From Candidatus Hermodarchaeota archaeon (GTDB lineage: Archaea > Asgardarchaeota > Hermodarchaeia > Hermodarchaeales > Hermodarchaeaceae), in the NCBI GenBank assembly GCA_016839805.1, contig JAEOTO010000007.1:1-64000 (forward strand): 64,000 bases of DNA, read 5' to 3'. The position numbers and the translations under genes are program-made. Below the pieces are notes generated by a model, which was given only the letters and a program-made list of their open reading frames with translations, ran no database searches and was not told the DNA's origin. Positions 51,988 through 60,174 of this stretch are shown in pieces. How positions within the stretch are numbered: the first letter of the stretch is position 1; the number at the start of each line of letters is the position of its first letter.

Positions 51988-53685
51988 CTAGCGTACTTGG
52001 TCGCGTTTTCTTCGTAACACAATTAGTATGCCAATTGCAGCAATTGTACCTAGTATAATGGAAGCGATTGGGAACCCCGGAATTGGTGGGGGAATTATTT
52101 CAGTAAGAAGGAGATGAATGTAACCAGTGTAGTTGTTACCGATTAACAGGGTATTGTTCTCTCCTAGGTCCGTTTGTGAGATCGTGAGTGATATGGGTCC
52201 AGATTGAGCAGCCGCAATGGCGGGGAAGGTGTGGAGTAGGAGACCGTTAATATTCCGGAATTCAATTTCGTCGATAGTGCTAAGTCGTGGAATGAGATTG
52301 TGAATATTAATCGTAGCAGTAATAGTGTCATTATCGAAAACAGCACTGGTTAAAGCAGCTGTCAAGCGTGGTGTTAATTGGAGAAGATAATCAAACGCAG
52401 GTACAATGTCAGTCCAAAGGGCATCGATGCCTGCAGAGACGGGATTAAAATATCCATAAATGCCGGTCCACTCTTCGATATGGTGGGTAGCATTATCTTC
52501 AATTACAGTAATTGCGTCTCCGCTTACCGATGAAGCATTGCGGAAGATTTCAAAACAAATGGGCACGATTGTATTTCGTTCTTCATACATCCAATCTTGC
52601 CATAAGCCGTAGTAACCTGCTGCTAGGTCTTCACGGATACCTCGAGTCGACGGGGCAGAGTAGCCAACATCCTCATTCCACCAAGGTGGAAGGAGGCTTT
52701 CAAGGTCATTGTAAACAGTATTGTAGAGTAATGGTTCAATCCAGTTCTCAGATTGATCTGAGGGAAAGAAGGTCGCGTTGATACCAGAGTGAAGGGAAAA
52801 GGCCATCGCAAAGCGATGCTGGGATGTAAAATCGCGAAAGACTTGGGTTTCATGTTCGGAAAAAGCTGAGGGGCCACGATATGCGTCATGATAGGGATCC
52901 GAGGATGAACCTGGCTCATTCCCAAAGCCACTGGGATAATTACGGTTTAAATCCACGTATCCAACTGGATCTTCGTTTTTTTCACCATCGGCATCGTTGT
53001 CGATACCTTCAAAATAGGTAAATTGGTAAACCATTGAAGAATCGTAGACGTCATAACTTGATATGGTTCCATCGGCGTTGATGTCTTCATAACCATCTTC
53101 GTCAAATTGTCCGTCTGAGTCATGGTCAAAGGGTCGGAGGTTCTTTCGAAGCCAATAGTTTCCTTGATTAACGACGTATTCGAGGGTATCAGGGTTCAAA
53201 CTGGGGATGATGTAGATTTCTTGGGTGTTCACATACTCAGTTAGTGTTGGGTCAATCCCATAATTGTTTATGAGCCGAATAATGAATCGCAAGGCAGCTT
53301 CTACCGTGATTTGTTCGCGACCATGATGGTGGGCTACAACAAGTGTCTTAGCTTTTTGGCGAGTGTCAGTTTCATTGGTTATTCGAAGGCAAGTGATGTT
53401 TAGTCCATTAAAGCTGTGCCCGATTACTTCGAGGTCAATGAGTTCTGGGGCCTGTGAATGGAAATAGGCAATTTCTTCTTCCATTTCATTATAATCGTGA
53501 AACTGTCCTGGATATTGAAGAGTGACTGGATTCAGAACTCGATTAATTGATGGAATTGCTTTCACTTTAAGAGTCCTTGTATTAGAAATAAAAGAAAGGC
53601 TCATAACCGGTAATAGGGACAAGCAGAAAAGACCTAGTAAACCAATTACAAATGCTTTTTTCATGGAATAGATGAAGCCTCTCAT
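51988..53685 (-). CDS. Secreted M14-family zinc carboxypeptidase with IPGFPI sorting tail
   Basis: 565 residues with a signal peptide (KKAFVIGLLGLFCLSLL), start at ATG 53685 or 53664. The catalytic domain has the zinc ligands H121 and E124 (HHHGREQ), substrate-binding Arg in NYWLRKNLR, LNRNYP near 246-251, third zinc ligand H299 (SLHSG) and catalytic Glu near 379 (CFEIF). An insert carries Ca-binding-like Asp repeats (DHDSDGQFDEDG, DINADG, DNDADGEKNED). The C-terminus is IPGFPIASI plus a helix and RRKRDQVR. It should trim peptides at the cell surface, supplying amino acids, and be processed by the archaeosortase. Confidence 0.88.
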   Translation of the reverse strand: MRGFIYSMKKAFVIGLLGLFCLSLLPVMSLSFISNTRTLKVKAIPSINRVLNPVTLQYPGQFHDYNEMEEEIAYFHSQAPELIDLEVIGHSFNGLNITCLRITNETDTRQKAKTLVVAHHHGREQITVEAALRFIIRLINNYGIDPTLTEYVNTQEIYIIPSLNPDTLEYVVNQGNYWLRKNLRPFDHDSDGQFDEDGYEDINADGTISSYDVYDSSMVYQFTYFEGIDNDADGEKNEDPVGYVDLNRNYPSGFGNEPGSSSDPYHDAYRGPSAFSEHETQVFRDFTSQHRFAMAFSLHSGINATFFPSDQSENWIEPLLYNTVYNDLESLLPPWWNEDVGYSAPSTRGIREDLAAGYYGLWQDWMYEERNTIVPICFEIFRNASSVSGDAITVIEDNATHHIEEWTGIYGYFNPVSAGIDALWTDIVPAFDYLLQLTPRLTAALTSAVFDNDTITATINIHNLIPRLSTIDEIEFRNINGLLLHTFPAIAAAQSGPISLTISQTDLGENNTLLIGNNYTGYIHLLLTEIIPPPIPGFPIASIILGTIAAIGILIVLRRKRDQVR

Positions 53686-53849
53686 AAACCAAAATATCCT
53701 CTTGTTTTGCTTTTTTATTCATGGGAACCGGCAAGTTCGGAAACCAACGAGGTTATTATGAGTTCTTAGTCAAAAAAAGAGGAAAAAGCATTTTGAGCGC
53801 TTGGATATTTAAGGATAACAACTACCTGAAAAGCACAAGGCGGTTCCTT

Positions 53850-54184
53850 ATGTCGGATGAAACAGCTTCGACACTAATACTAATTGGTGCGATTCTCCAA
53901 ATTCTTCTTTCAATTGCCCTTCTCGCGCTTGGAGGACTCGGGTTCATACTACCACTCATATCGGGGCATCATTAGATCTTTGGCTGCTTATTCCAGCCTT
54001 CTTCTTTATTGGCGGAATCATCAGCCTCATTTTCTGTATCCTCTGGCTAAACTGGCGTAACGACCCTGGAGCGAACAAAACAGCAATTATTGTTACAAGT
54101 ATTCTTGGATTGATTTTCGGGGGATTCTTGCCTGGGCTTCTCGTCCTCATTGGTGGAATCACCGCAACTGAAGAATCAGCATAA
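53850..54184 (+). pseudogene. DUF4064-like membrane protein gene with a one-base frameshift
   Basis: Frame 1 (53850-53975) encodes MSDETASTLILIGAILQILL and a second hydrophobic stretch, then stops. The -1 frame continues from about 53966 to the stop at 54182-54184 with SLDLWLLIPAFFFIGGIIS and an ending like the protein at 45085 (GFLPGLLVLIGGI). The shift falls in GGGG at 53963-53966; five Gs would restore one open frame of about 111 residues. A terminator follows, so the unit looks like one gene. It may be an assembly error, a young pseudogene, or programmed slippage. Confidence 0.7.
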
Positions 54185-54186
54185 CT

Positions 54187-54230
54187 GGGTCAATACATCA
54201 TTTTGACCCGCTCTCCATTTTTTCCCTTAC
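54187..54230 (+). terminator. Terminator after the frameshifted membrane protein gene
   Basis: GGGTCAA at 54187-54193 pairs with TTGACCC at 54203-54209, then CTCTCCATTTTTTCCC. It starts directly after the restored stop codon. Confidence 0.65.
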
Positions 54231-54253
54231 TAGTATTATTCGAAAATGTTGAG

Positions 54254-54260
54254 TTTATAA
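54254..54260 (+). promoter_or_regulatory. TATA-like box before the GC-rich island
   Basis: TTTATAA about 27 bases before the start of the GC-rich stretch at about 54284, the normal distance for an archaeal promoter. Confidence 0.4.
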
Positions 54261-54283
54261 TCGAATCTGCAAACCTACCTATG

Positions 54284-54375
54284 ACGTTGCCTGCGTCGCC
54301 CCCTGCCTGGGTGTCGCTGCGGAGTCCGGGAGCCAACTCAACGGGTGCAGAGAACCCGGGTTACTCTTTCTTTTC
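54284..54375 (+). ncRNA. Candidate structured non-coding RNA
   Basis: A stretch of about 80 bases far richer in G and C than its surroundings, with no open frame of interest. GAGT-CCGGG (from about 54332) can pair with CCCGG-GTT-ACTC (ending near 54366), CGGGT/ACCCG forms an alternative seven-base-loop hairpin, and CCTGG/CCGGG pairs further upstream. A TATA box precedes it and TTACTCTTTCTTTTC follows. It does not have the T-loop or D-arm consensus of tRNA. Identity unknown. Confidence 0.35.
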
Positions 54376-54436
54376 GCCAGTTTGATTTATAGAATCTCGT
54401 GAGTAAATAATCAAGAATCTAACCGAGGCAATCTTC

Positions 54437-55204
54437 ATGGTATTACAGGATCTGTTAATCCTAGATCATTTTCTCTATTCATTTAAAATACCGATTTTTA
54501 ACCGTCTAAAAAGCTTAGGCGATTCACTCAAAAACTGCGAATACAGAAAAATCACTCGACCGGATACAAGCTATGAAGGTGTCTACATCTTCGCTCAAGA
54601 TGGCAGTTATCTTGAATTACTCAAGAACCCTGAACAAACTCCAAATGTTTTTGCCCTAGCTGTTAGCTCTCTATCTCCAAAACAAGAAACCGTCAAAGCA
54701 CTTCCCTCACTCTATCCAAAGTTACAGTGGTCAACTCAACAGATTCAAGACACTGACAATAAACCCTGGTATACCTATTATGGTCAATCACCCATTCAGG
54801 ATACCCAACGGCAAGGTCTAGTACTATGGGCAATGCAATACCACAATTTGCGGCGTCACCGTCCCTATCAGTATCAGAAGAAACTCCCTTCAAAAAAGAA
54901 ATTCACCATCAAAGAATTCATCTCAACGCGAATCAAAATTCCCCCCAGACATCTGGATTTAATCCGAGTTCAATCCCAATGGATCCCTGGCAACCACAGT
55001 ATCAGTGACCAAAAAGTTGTATTACGCGTTCTTAATCCCTCTTTTAACGAGTTTGAAATTATCATGGAAATCGATGAAGAGAAGGCGGAGAATAAACCAG
55101 TGAGTGTAACGATGCGATTAGTTGAAGGCACAAAATTAGTATCCCAAGAAGTCAAAGGCATACGCTTGACCCGACTACAAAATGTGCTTATCATTAACTT
55201 TTGA
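54437..55204 (+). CDS. Glyoxalase/VOC-like or DUF5829-like hypothetical protein
   Basis: 255 residues, soluble. It opens with LLILDHFLYSFKIPIFNRLK and has YEGVYIFAQDGSYLELL near 47-63, a pattern seen in glyoxalase-like domains where a His and a Glu bind metal. The second half is mostly beta with many Lys and Pro residues and ends LTRLQNVLIINF. Family assignment rests on the first 65 residues only. ATG with GAGG eight bases upstream. It is convergent with the winged-helix regulator gene. Confidence 0.5.
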   Translation: MVLQDLLILDHFLYSFKIPIFNRLKSLGDSLKNCEYRKITRPDTSYEGVYIFAQDGSYLELLKNPEQTPNVFALAVSSLSPKQETVKALPSLYPKLQWSTQQIQDTDNKPWYTYYGQSPIQDTQRQGLVLWAMQYHNLRRHRPYQYQKKLPSKKKFTIKEFISTRIKIPPRHLDLIRVQSQWIPGNHSISDQKVVLRVLNPSFNEFEIIMEIDEEKAENKPVSVTMRLVEGTKLVSQEVKGIRLTRLQNVLIINF

Positions 55205-55251
55205 AGCTTCAATGATAGTGCCCAATCTGAGAAAACCGAAACAATGGGTGC

Positions 55252-55593
55252 TTAATCTCTTATCCCTTCGAACATATGCTGCATTTGTCGCTGATAGTCA
55301 CGGAAAGCTTCGCGTCCCCCTTTCGTCAGTTGAATCACCGTTAAGGGTTTCCTATCTACAAACTTCTTGATAATTTCAACATACCCTGCATTCTCAAGTT
55401 TCGTAATATGTGATGACAGATTACCATCCGATAATCCCGTTTGTCGCTTGAGAAACAAAAAGTTAGCACTATCAAGAACATAAAGGTGAGACATAATTAA
55501 CAAGCGGGCTGGCTCATGTATGACTCGATCAATGTCATCAATAATTGGAAATCCAGTATCACTGGGCTCCTCAGGCACCCGCCACCTCTCCAA
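55252..55593 (-). CDS. Winged-helix transcriptional regulator (HTH_34-like)
   Basis: 108-113 residues. IHEPARLLIMSHLYVLDSANFLFLKRQTGLSDGNLSSHITKLENAGYVEIIK is a winged helix-turn-helix of the ArsR/MarR-like type, with recognition helix at LSDGNLSSHITKLE, and KPLTVIQLTKGGREAF as the wing. Start is TTG 55593 or GTG 55578, both inside the end of the upstream membrane protein gene. It is last in an operon with three paralogous membrane proteins and probably controls that operon and perhaps the divergent ABC exporter. Confidence 0.85.
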   Translation of the reverse strand: MERWRVPEEPSDTGFPIIDDIDRVIHEPARLLIMSHLYVLDSANFLFLKRQTGLSDGNLSSHITKLENAGYVEIIKKFVDRKPLTVIQLTKGGREAFRDYQRQMQHMFEGIRD

Positions 55594-56185
55594 CTAGTTG
55601 TTTTGGATACTTCAATAAAAACCGATATAACAAAACCAACCCATAAGAAAGGATCGTGAGGCTGATCACAATGAGGGGTAGAATTACTACGAAGGGGAAG
55701 AAAAATGTCACAACTGATGAGGCTAAAAATACACTTCCATAAGAATAAAACCTCTTCATATCTGAGATGTATCCAATAAAACTGAAAATGATCGCTCCGA
55801 ATATTCCAATCAGGAGTATGGTATATTGGGATTCAAAAATAAAAATACCCAGGGGGGGATAGATCATGGCTAAAATACCAAGAAGATTAGCAAAAACAAG
55901 CACTATGACTCCAACTAATAAAACATTTTGAATTCTACGTTTTCGTGCAGCTGAGAATTCAACATAGCCCATACGGGGAACTGTAATTTTCTTTTTTATT
56001 CCCGTATAGACTGACATCCAAGCAATTAATCCTCCAACCACAAAGAACCAGAACTCGGGTAACAACCAAATAAAAATCACTAAATTTAAAATGACACTAC
56101 CAATGCAGATGTCTAAAATCCCATCTTGATGATAGGAAATGAACGCCTTTCTTTCTATTTCTTTTAGCTTCACATTCTCAGTCAT
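55571..56185 (-). CDS. SYHQDG-family membrane protein, paralogue 3
   Basis: 204 residues from ATG 56185, which overlaps the preceding stop (ATGACTGA) and has GGAGGG upstream. Cytoplasmic N-terminus IERKAFISYHQDGILDICIG, then a helix pair, the basic loop KKKITVPRMGYVEFSAARKRR, and three or four further helices. This layout is shared with the two genes just upstream, indicating tandem duplication. The gene overlaps the regulator gene by 23 bases. Function unknown; I recall no named family with certainty. Confidence 0.78.
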   Translation of the reverse strand: MTENVKLKEIERKAFISYHQDGILDICIGSVILNLVIFIWLLPEFWFFVVGGLIAWMSVYTGIKKKITVPRMGYVEFSAARKRRIQNVLLVGVIVLVFANLLGILAMIYPPLGIFIFESQYTILLIGIFGAIIFSFIGYISDMKRFYSYGSVFLASSVVTFFFPFVVILPLIVISLTILSYGLVLLYRFLLKYPKQLVGEVAGA

Positions 56186-56798
56186 AAGATGCCTTCCCTC
56201 CTTCATCAATTCCGTTCTTGGGAAACCGACGAACAAATCGAATAACCAATACTACGCCAATACTCAAAGAGAGTAATCCGACAAAACCAAGTGGTAAAAA
56301 TAAAACAGGAAGCCAAAAGTTGCTTAACACAAAGAGCAAAGCCAGCAAAACCCCATACAAGTAGAAACGACGAATCCCTGAGTAATAACCAGCTGCAATA
56401 AGCGCTACTAGACCACTAGAAGCGAGTATCAACATATAATTGGCTTCAAGTAGTGGCATAACATTTGGAACCAAGAGCAAAACTAGTAATACTCCAATTA
56501 GTGGGGTAAAAATAACGGCGAAAAGGGCAAAAATGACCATGAAATTCTTCTCTTGACGTGTATAAGAAAATTCTACAAAACCTAATCGAGGAATTGTCAC
56601 GTTTTTCTTCAACGAAATATAGGCAAATAACCAAACGATGGATGAGCCCATCATCCCACCAAGTAATGGTGGAAATAGAAAAATGATTACAGCCATTTGC
56701 GTCAAGGCACCACCCAGGCATAGGTCAAGCAAACCATCTTGGTGATAGGAGAGGAAGACCCTTTGCTCAATAGCTTTAAGATCAGAAGACTCATTCAT
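56178..56798 (-). CDS. SYHQDG-family membrane protein, paralogue 2
   Basis: 206 residues. IEQRVFLSYHQDGLLDLCLG at the start, then hydrophobic helices and LKKNVTIPRLGFVEFSYTRQEK between helices 2 and 3. The ATG has AGGTGA eight bases upstream. It lies between paralogues 1 and 3 in one operon; the three share the N-terminal and loop motifs but differ widely in the rest, so the duplication is old. Confidence 0.78.
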   Translation of the reverse strand: MNESSDLKAIEQRVFLSYHQDGLLDLCLGGALTQMAVIIFLFPPLLGGMMGSSIVWLFAYISLKKNVTIPRLGFVEFSYTRQEKNFMVIFALFAVIFTPLIGVLLVLLLVPNVMPLLEANYMLILASSGLVALIAAGYYSGIRRFYLYGVLLALLFVLSNFWLPVLFLPLGFVGLLSLSIGVVLVIRFVRRFPKNGIDEGGKASYD

Positions 56799-56815
56799 TA
56801 TTAATCACCTTTGGT

Positions 56816-57439
56816 TCATTCATCCTCCCAATTATCATAGGATCCTTCACTTGATTCTACCTTCGGGTATTTCTGTACAAATTGGTATAACATAACAAAA
56901 CCGGTCACAGTTATTGTCAGTCCCAACACAAAAATGGGAAAGAAGAGGTGCAATTGAAATACGTGGGTTATTATGAACACTAAGAAGGCTAAGGCACCAT
57001 AGCCAGAAAGTCGGTATACTTGGGTTACCCACCCAAAAAGGGCAAACAATCCTCCAACAACACCAGCGACAACCAACAGTCCATACTGGTTTAAGAAAAT
57101 TCGGAGTTCAGGTGTCAATAATCCAAACGCCATAATCGCAAAGATTACAAAGTTCAAAACTAACAACAATGTGACAAGGAACATGACTCGATATCGCCGG
57201 CTCTGTTTAAACTCTACATAACCAATACGAGGTACAGTTATCGACCTTTTTGCACCAGCATAACTTACCACCCAGACAACGAGGATACCTCCTATCAGGT
57301 AAAAGATGGTTTCAAAAAATAGAAGTATGATGCTTAATGTAACAATCGCCAGGCCCAGAAAGATGTCAACAATTCCATCTTGATGATAGGATGTATAGGC
57401 TCTTCGTTCCAAGGCTTTCAAGTCCACATGTTCAGTCAT
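56816..57439 (-). CDS. SYHQDG-family membrane protein, paralogue 1
   Basis: 207 residues from ATG 57439 (an upstream ATG at 57475 would add 12). LERRAYTSYHQDGIVDIFLG, two helices, KRSITVPRIGYVEFKQSRR, then four helices and an acidic tail (SSEGSYDNWEDE). It is the first gene of the minus-strand operon that ends in the winged-helix regulator, and it is divergent from the ABC exporter. Function unknown. Confidence 0.78.
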   Translation of the reverse strand: MTEHVDLKALERRAYTSYHQDGIVDIFLGLAIVTLSIILLFFETIFYLIGGILVVWVVSYAGAKRSITVPRIGYVEFKQSRRYRVMFLVTLLLVLNFVIFAIMAFGLLTPELRIFLNQYGLLVVAGVVGGLFALFGWVTQVYRLSGYGALAFLVFIITHVFQLHLFFPIFVLGLTITVTGFVMLYQFVQKYPKVESSEGSYDNWEDE

Positions 57440-57480
57440 TTTAATTCGCCTTGACGTAATAGTGCTTTGCCACACTTAAA

Positions 57481-57516
57481 TACTTTGTGATAGTATAGCA
57501 CTTTGTATGGCAAAGT
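57481..57516. promoter_or_regulatory. Inverted repeats in the divergent promoter region
   Basis: ACTTTG at 57500-57505 and CAAAGT at 57511-57516 form a perfect inverted repeat, and TACT...AGTA occurs at 57481-57495 with a second TACTTTG. They lie between the SYHQDG operon and the ABC exporter and could be operators for the winged-helix regulator. Confidence 0.4.
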
Positions 57517-57558
57517 TAATAAGGAGGTAATTAACAAACAATCCATAAGGTGAAACGC

Positions 57559-58326
57559 ATGTACAACGGCGTTAGCATCGAAACACAAAAACTCAACAAA
57601 CAATTTGGACCCGTCCACGCTGTACGAAACCTAACCTTACAAGTTCGGGAAGGTAGTCGTTTTGGCTTCCTTGGTCCGAACGGCGCTGGAAAAACTACGA
57701 CAGTGCGGATTCTCTCAGGTCTAATGAAACCGTCAAGCGGTACGGCTACCGTATGTGGTCTACCACTAGCCTCAAAACGTAATGAAATCAAGGCTATAAC
57801 TGGCCTATTACCAGAAACACCCGGATTATATTCGAAACTATCTGCAGTTGAATTCCTTGAATTCATCGGTGCACTCAATGGTCGTAATGGCAAAGCCTTG
57901 AATGGTCGTATCGACCGATTACTGGCTATCTTAGGTTTAGAATCTCGCCAAGATGATTTACTTGAATCCTATTCGTCAGGAATGAAACAAAAAGTGCTCA
58001 TTGCCTCAACAATATTACATGAGCCAAAACTGGTTTTTCTAGATGAACCCACAGCACGCCTTGACCCCAGTGCAAGCGCTATTGTGAAAGAATTGATCGG
58101 TATCCTTGCAGAGTCAACGGGAACAACCTTCTTCATTTGCACTCATCAAACATCTTTTGCTGAGGATGTTTGTGATCAAATTGGGATCATCAATGAAGGC
58201 CAGTTAGTGGCACTTGGACCAGTTGAAGAGCTTATTGAAACTTCAAAGGCAAAGGATTTGGAAAACGCATACCTGCAAATTGTTGGCGGGAAAGTCGACC
58301 GTGAAGCCCTCCTTGCTTGGAGGTGA
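57559..58326 (+). CDS. ABC transporter ATP-binding protein
   Basis: 255 residues. Walker A GPNGAGKTT, Q-loop GLLPETPGLY, signature YSSGMKQKVLIAS, Walker B VFLDEPTARLDP, switch His in CTHQTS. The ATG at 57559 has AAGGTGA five bases upstream; GTG 57550 is an alternative. It is followed five bases later by a double-length permease gene and forms an exporter with it. It belongs to the NatA/CcmA-like exporter ATPases. Substrate unknown. Confidence 0.9.
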   Translation: MYNGVSIETQKLNKQFGPVHAVRNLTLQVREGSRFGFLGPNGAGKTTTVRILSGLMKPSSGTATVCGLPLASKRNEIKAITGLLPETPGLYSKLSAVEFLEFIGALNGRNGKALNGRIDRLLAILGLESRQDDLLESYSSGMKQKVLIASTILHEPKLVFLDEPTARLDPSASAIVKELIGILAESTGTTFFICTHQTSFAEDVCDQIGIINEGQLVALGPVEELIETSKAKDLENAYLQIVGGKVDREALLAWR

Positions 58327-58330
58327 GCAA

Positions 58331-60025
58331 ATGGCAAGTAAATGGTATAGTATTGCGAAAGCTGAATACCAGGTTAGTACTTCATCAATGCGAAAAAGTC
58401 GTACACGAAACATGATTCTACTTCTAGCATTTGGACTAGTCTGGGCGATCTTTCTAGCACCATTCATGATAGGAACAATCACAGGGTTGATTCTGCCCTT
58501 TGAATTCCTTCAAATCCTATTAGTCACCATTCTTCCGGGATTTATGCGAGCTGTCATGTTCTTCCTTTGGATGATGATTCTCATCATTCCCTTGTCACGG
58601 GCCCTTCAGGAGATTAAAATTGGTCAATGGGAAATCCTACTCTCAAACGATGTGAGAACTCGGGATATTCTAATTGGTTCATTTCTGGGTAAACTCCCAA
58701 TCTATGGACTCCTAGTCTTGTATCTTGCTCCACCTTTCTTTGCATTATTTTTCCTTGCTTTCGAAGTCACCCTAATAGGACAAATCCTAATCTACTTGAC
58801 ACTCTTCATTGCAGTGCTATCAACAATCTGGTTATCAAATCTCATCACCGTGGCCATCCAAGCCAAACTTGGTGAATCCCCCCGTGGAAAAGACATCGCA
58901 AATGGCGTAGGAATCTTACTCGCCATAGTTAGCATTATCCCCATGTACGGTATTATGTTCTTTAGCCTTCAGTTTTCTGCCATATTAGGGTTAAACGTCT
59001 TCCTCATCTTTCCCTTCACCTGGCCTGCCGACGTCATCAGCTGGATCACCATTCTATTCAGCCAAATTGGATTAACTTCCAACCACATCCTAATCTTCCA
59101 ACAGACACTTCAATTTGACATAAACATAAGCACAACGCTGCTCAGTCTCTTTGCTGCAGTTTGCATTATTATTGGACTAGCATCCGCAGACCGTATCTTC
59201 ACATACAATATCGGCGCCCGTACCGAACAGATCACCACCATCAAGGGCGAAAACGTCATACTTCGTGGAATACGAAAAGTCGCATCAGGTTCATTTGGTA
59301 CGCTCTTAGTGACATGCCTTAAGGACTTCTTCCGCAAAGCATCAAATCTCTCCCGAATCGCCTATGGTATCATACTCGCAATAGTTCTACCATTCATTAT
59401 GACTCAAATGATCCTCATTGTCGGCCGTGACTCCGGAGGCGTCGATATGATGATGGTCGTCATGATAAGTGGTATCAGCATGGCGCTCATCGGATCATTC
59501 GCTTTTTCAGGCACAGCTTTCATGGAAAGTAAAGACCAATTATGGATTATTCAAAGCACGCCCTCTGGCACGACTCGTTATGTTAAAGCCCGTTTGATTG
59601 CAGGTTTTCTAATAGCCTTACCGCTGTGCATCATTCCCGCACTCGCGATAACCATCATCATCACAGGAACCCTCGCAACCCTTGGATTTCTACTCATCTA
59701 TGGATACATCATCATCTGTGGAGCGATTATGTTCAGTACTGGTGTTACAGCACTCAATCCCTACTACGAAGATACTAAATCCCCTGAACACCAAATGAAT
59801 GTCATGGTGACTACAATGGGTGTAGAGTTCACGATATTAGCTCCCATAATGATTTCACTTTTCGGTGACATTCTTGGATTACCTTTCTGGGACATAATCC
59901 GCAGCATTGCTGGATCTGCAGGCATGCCTTTTGCTTTTGCAATAATCGGCATGGTCGCACTCCTCATCGTTGGAGGAGGGGCCCTTCTCATTGGAACTCG
60001 ACGGTTAGCACAACCTGAAGTCTAA
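58331..60025 (+). CDS. ABC-2 type permease, double-length (two six-helix halves)
   Basis: 564 residues with about twelve helices in two halves joined by a cytoplasmic stretch (about 300-345, TEQITTIKGENVILRG). The second half includes ARLIAGFLIALPLCIIP, a typical ABC-2 region. A single chain therefore supplies both halves of the membrane channel, so one permease with an ATPase dimer suffices. GGAGGTGA lies four bases before ATG 58331, overlapping the ATPase stop. It ends in a perfect hairpin terminator. Substrate unknown; the divergent regulator operon suggests inducible export. Confidence 0.8.
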   Translation: MASKWYSIAKAEYQVSTSSMRKSRTRNMILLLAFGLVWAIFLAPFMIGTITGLILPFEFLQILLVTILPGFMRAVMFFLWMMILIIPLSRALQEIKIGQWEILLSNDVRTRDILIGSFLGKLPIYGLLVLYLAPPFFALFFLAFEVTLIGQILIYLTLFIAVLSTIWLSNLITVAIQAKLGESPRGKDIANGVGILLAIVSIIPMYGIMFFSLQFSAILGLNVFLIFPFTWPADVISWITILFSQIGLTSNHILIFQQTLQFDINISTTLLSLFAAVCIIIGLASADRIFTYNIGARTEQITTIKGENVILRGIRKVASGSFGTLLVTCLKDFFRKASNLSRIAYGIILAIVLPFIMTQMILIVGRDSGGVDMMMVVMISGISMALIGSFAFSGTAFMESKDQLWIIQSTPSGTTRYVKARLIAGFLIALPLCIIPALAITIIITGTLATLGFLLIYGYIIICGAIMFSTGVTALNPYYEDTKSPEHQMNVMVTTMGVEFTILAPIMISLFGDILGLPFWDIIRSIAGSAGMPFAFAIIGMVALLIVGGGALLIGTRRLAQPEV

Positions 60026-60040
60026 ACAAATCTACCAAAA

Positions 60041-60075
60041 GGCACCTTCTTAAGGTGCCCTTCTCTTTTTTCATA
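60041..60075 (+). terminator. Terminator of the ABC exporter operon
   Basis: GGCACCTT at 60041-60048 and AAGGTGCC at 60052-60059 form a perfect eight-base stem with a CTT loop, followed by CTTCTCTTTTTTC. Confidence 0.75.
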
Positions 60076-60127
60076 ATTTGATATTTTTTACAGCCGTATA
60101 GTAATGCTTAGAATTAAAATGTTCTAT

Positions 60128-60163
60128 CAAAAAAGCGAGTCCCGGAGCTTTCAATGCTCCGGG
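60128..60163 (-). terminator. Terminator of the MFS gene (minus strand)
   Basis: CCCGGAGC at 60141-60148 and GCTCCGGG at 60156-60163 form a perfect stem. On the minus strand it is followed by ACTCGCTTTTTT. It lies just after the MFS gene stop. Confidence 0.75.
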
Positions 60164-60174
60164 TTAATGTCTAG

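Noticed and set aside
54284..54375. tRNA gene in the GC-rich island
   Set aside because: A five-base stem with a seven-base loop is present, but the loop lacks the TTCRA consensus and no D-arm or acceptor stem of seven pairs can be made on either strand. Kept only as an unknown RNA candidate.
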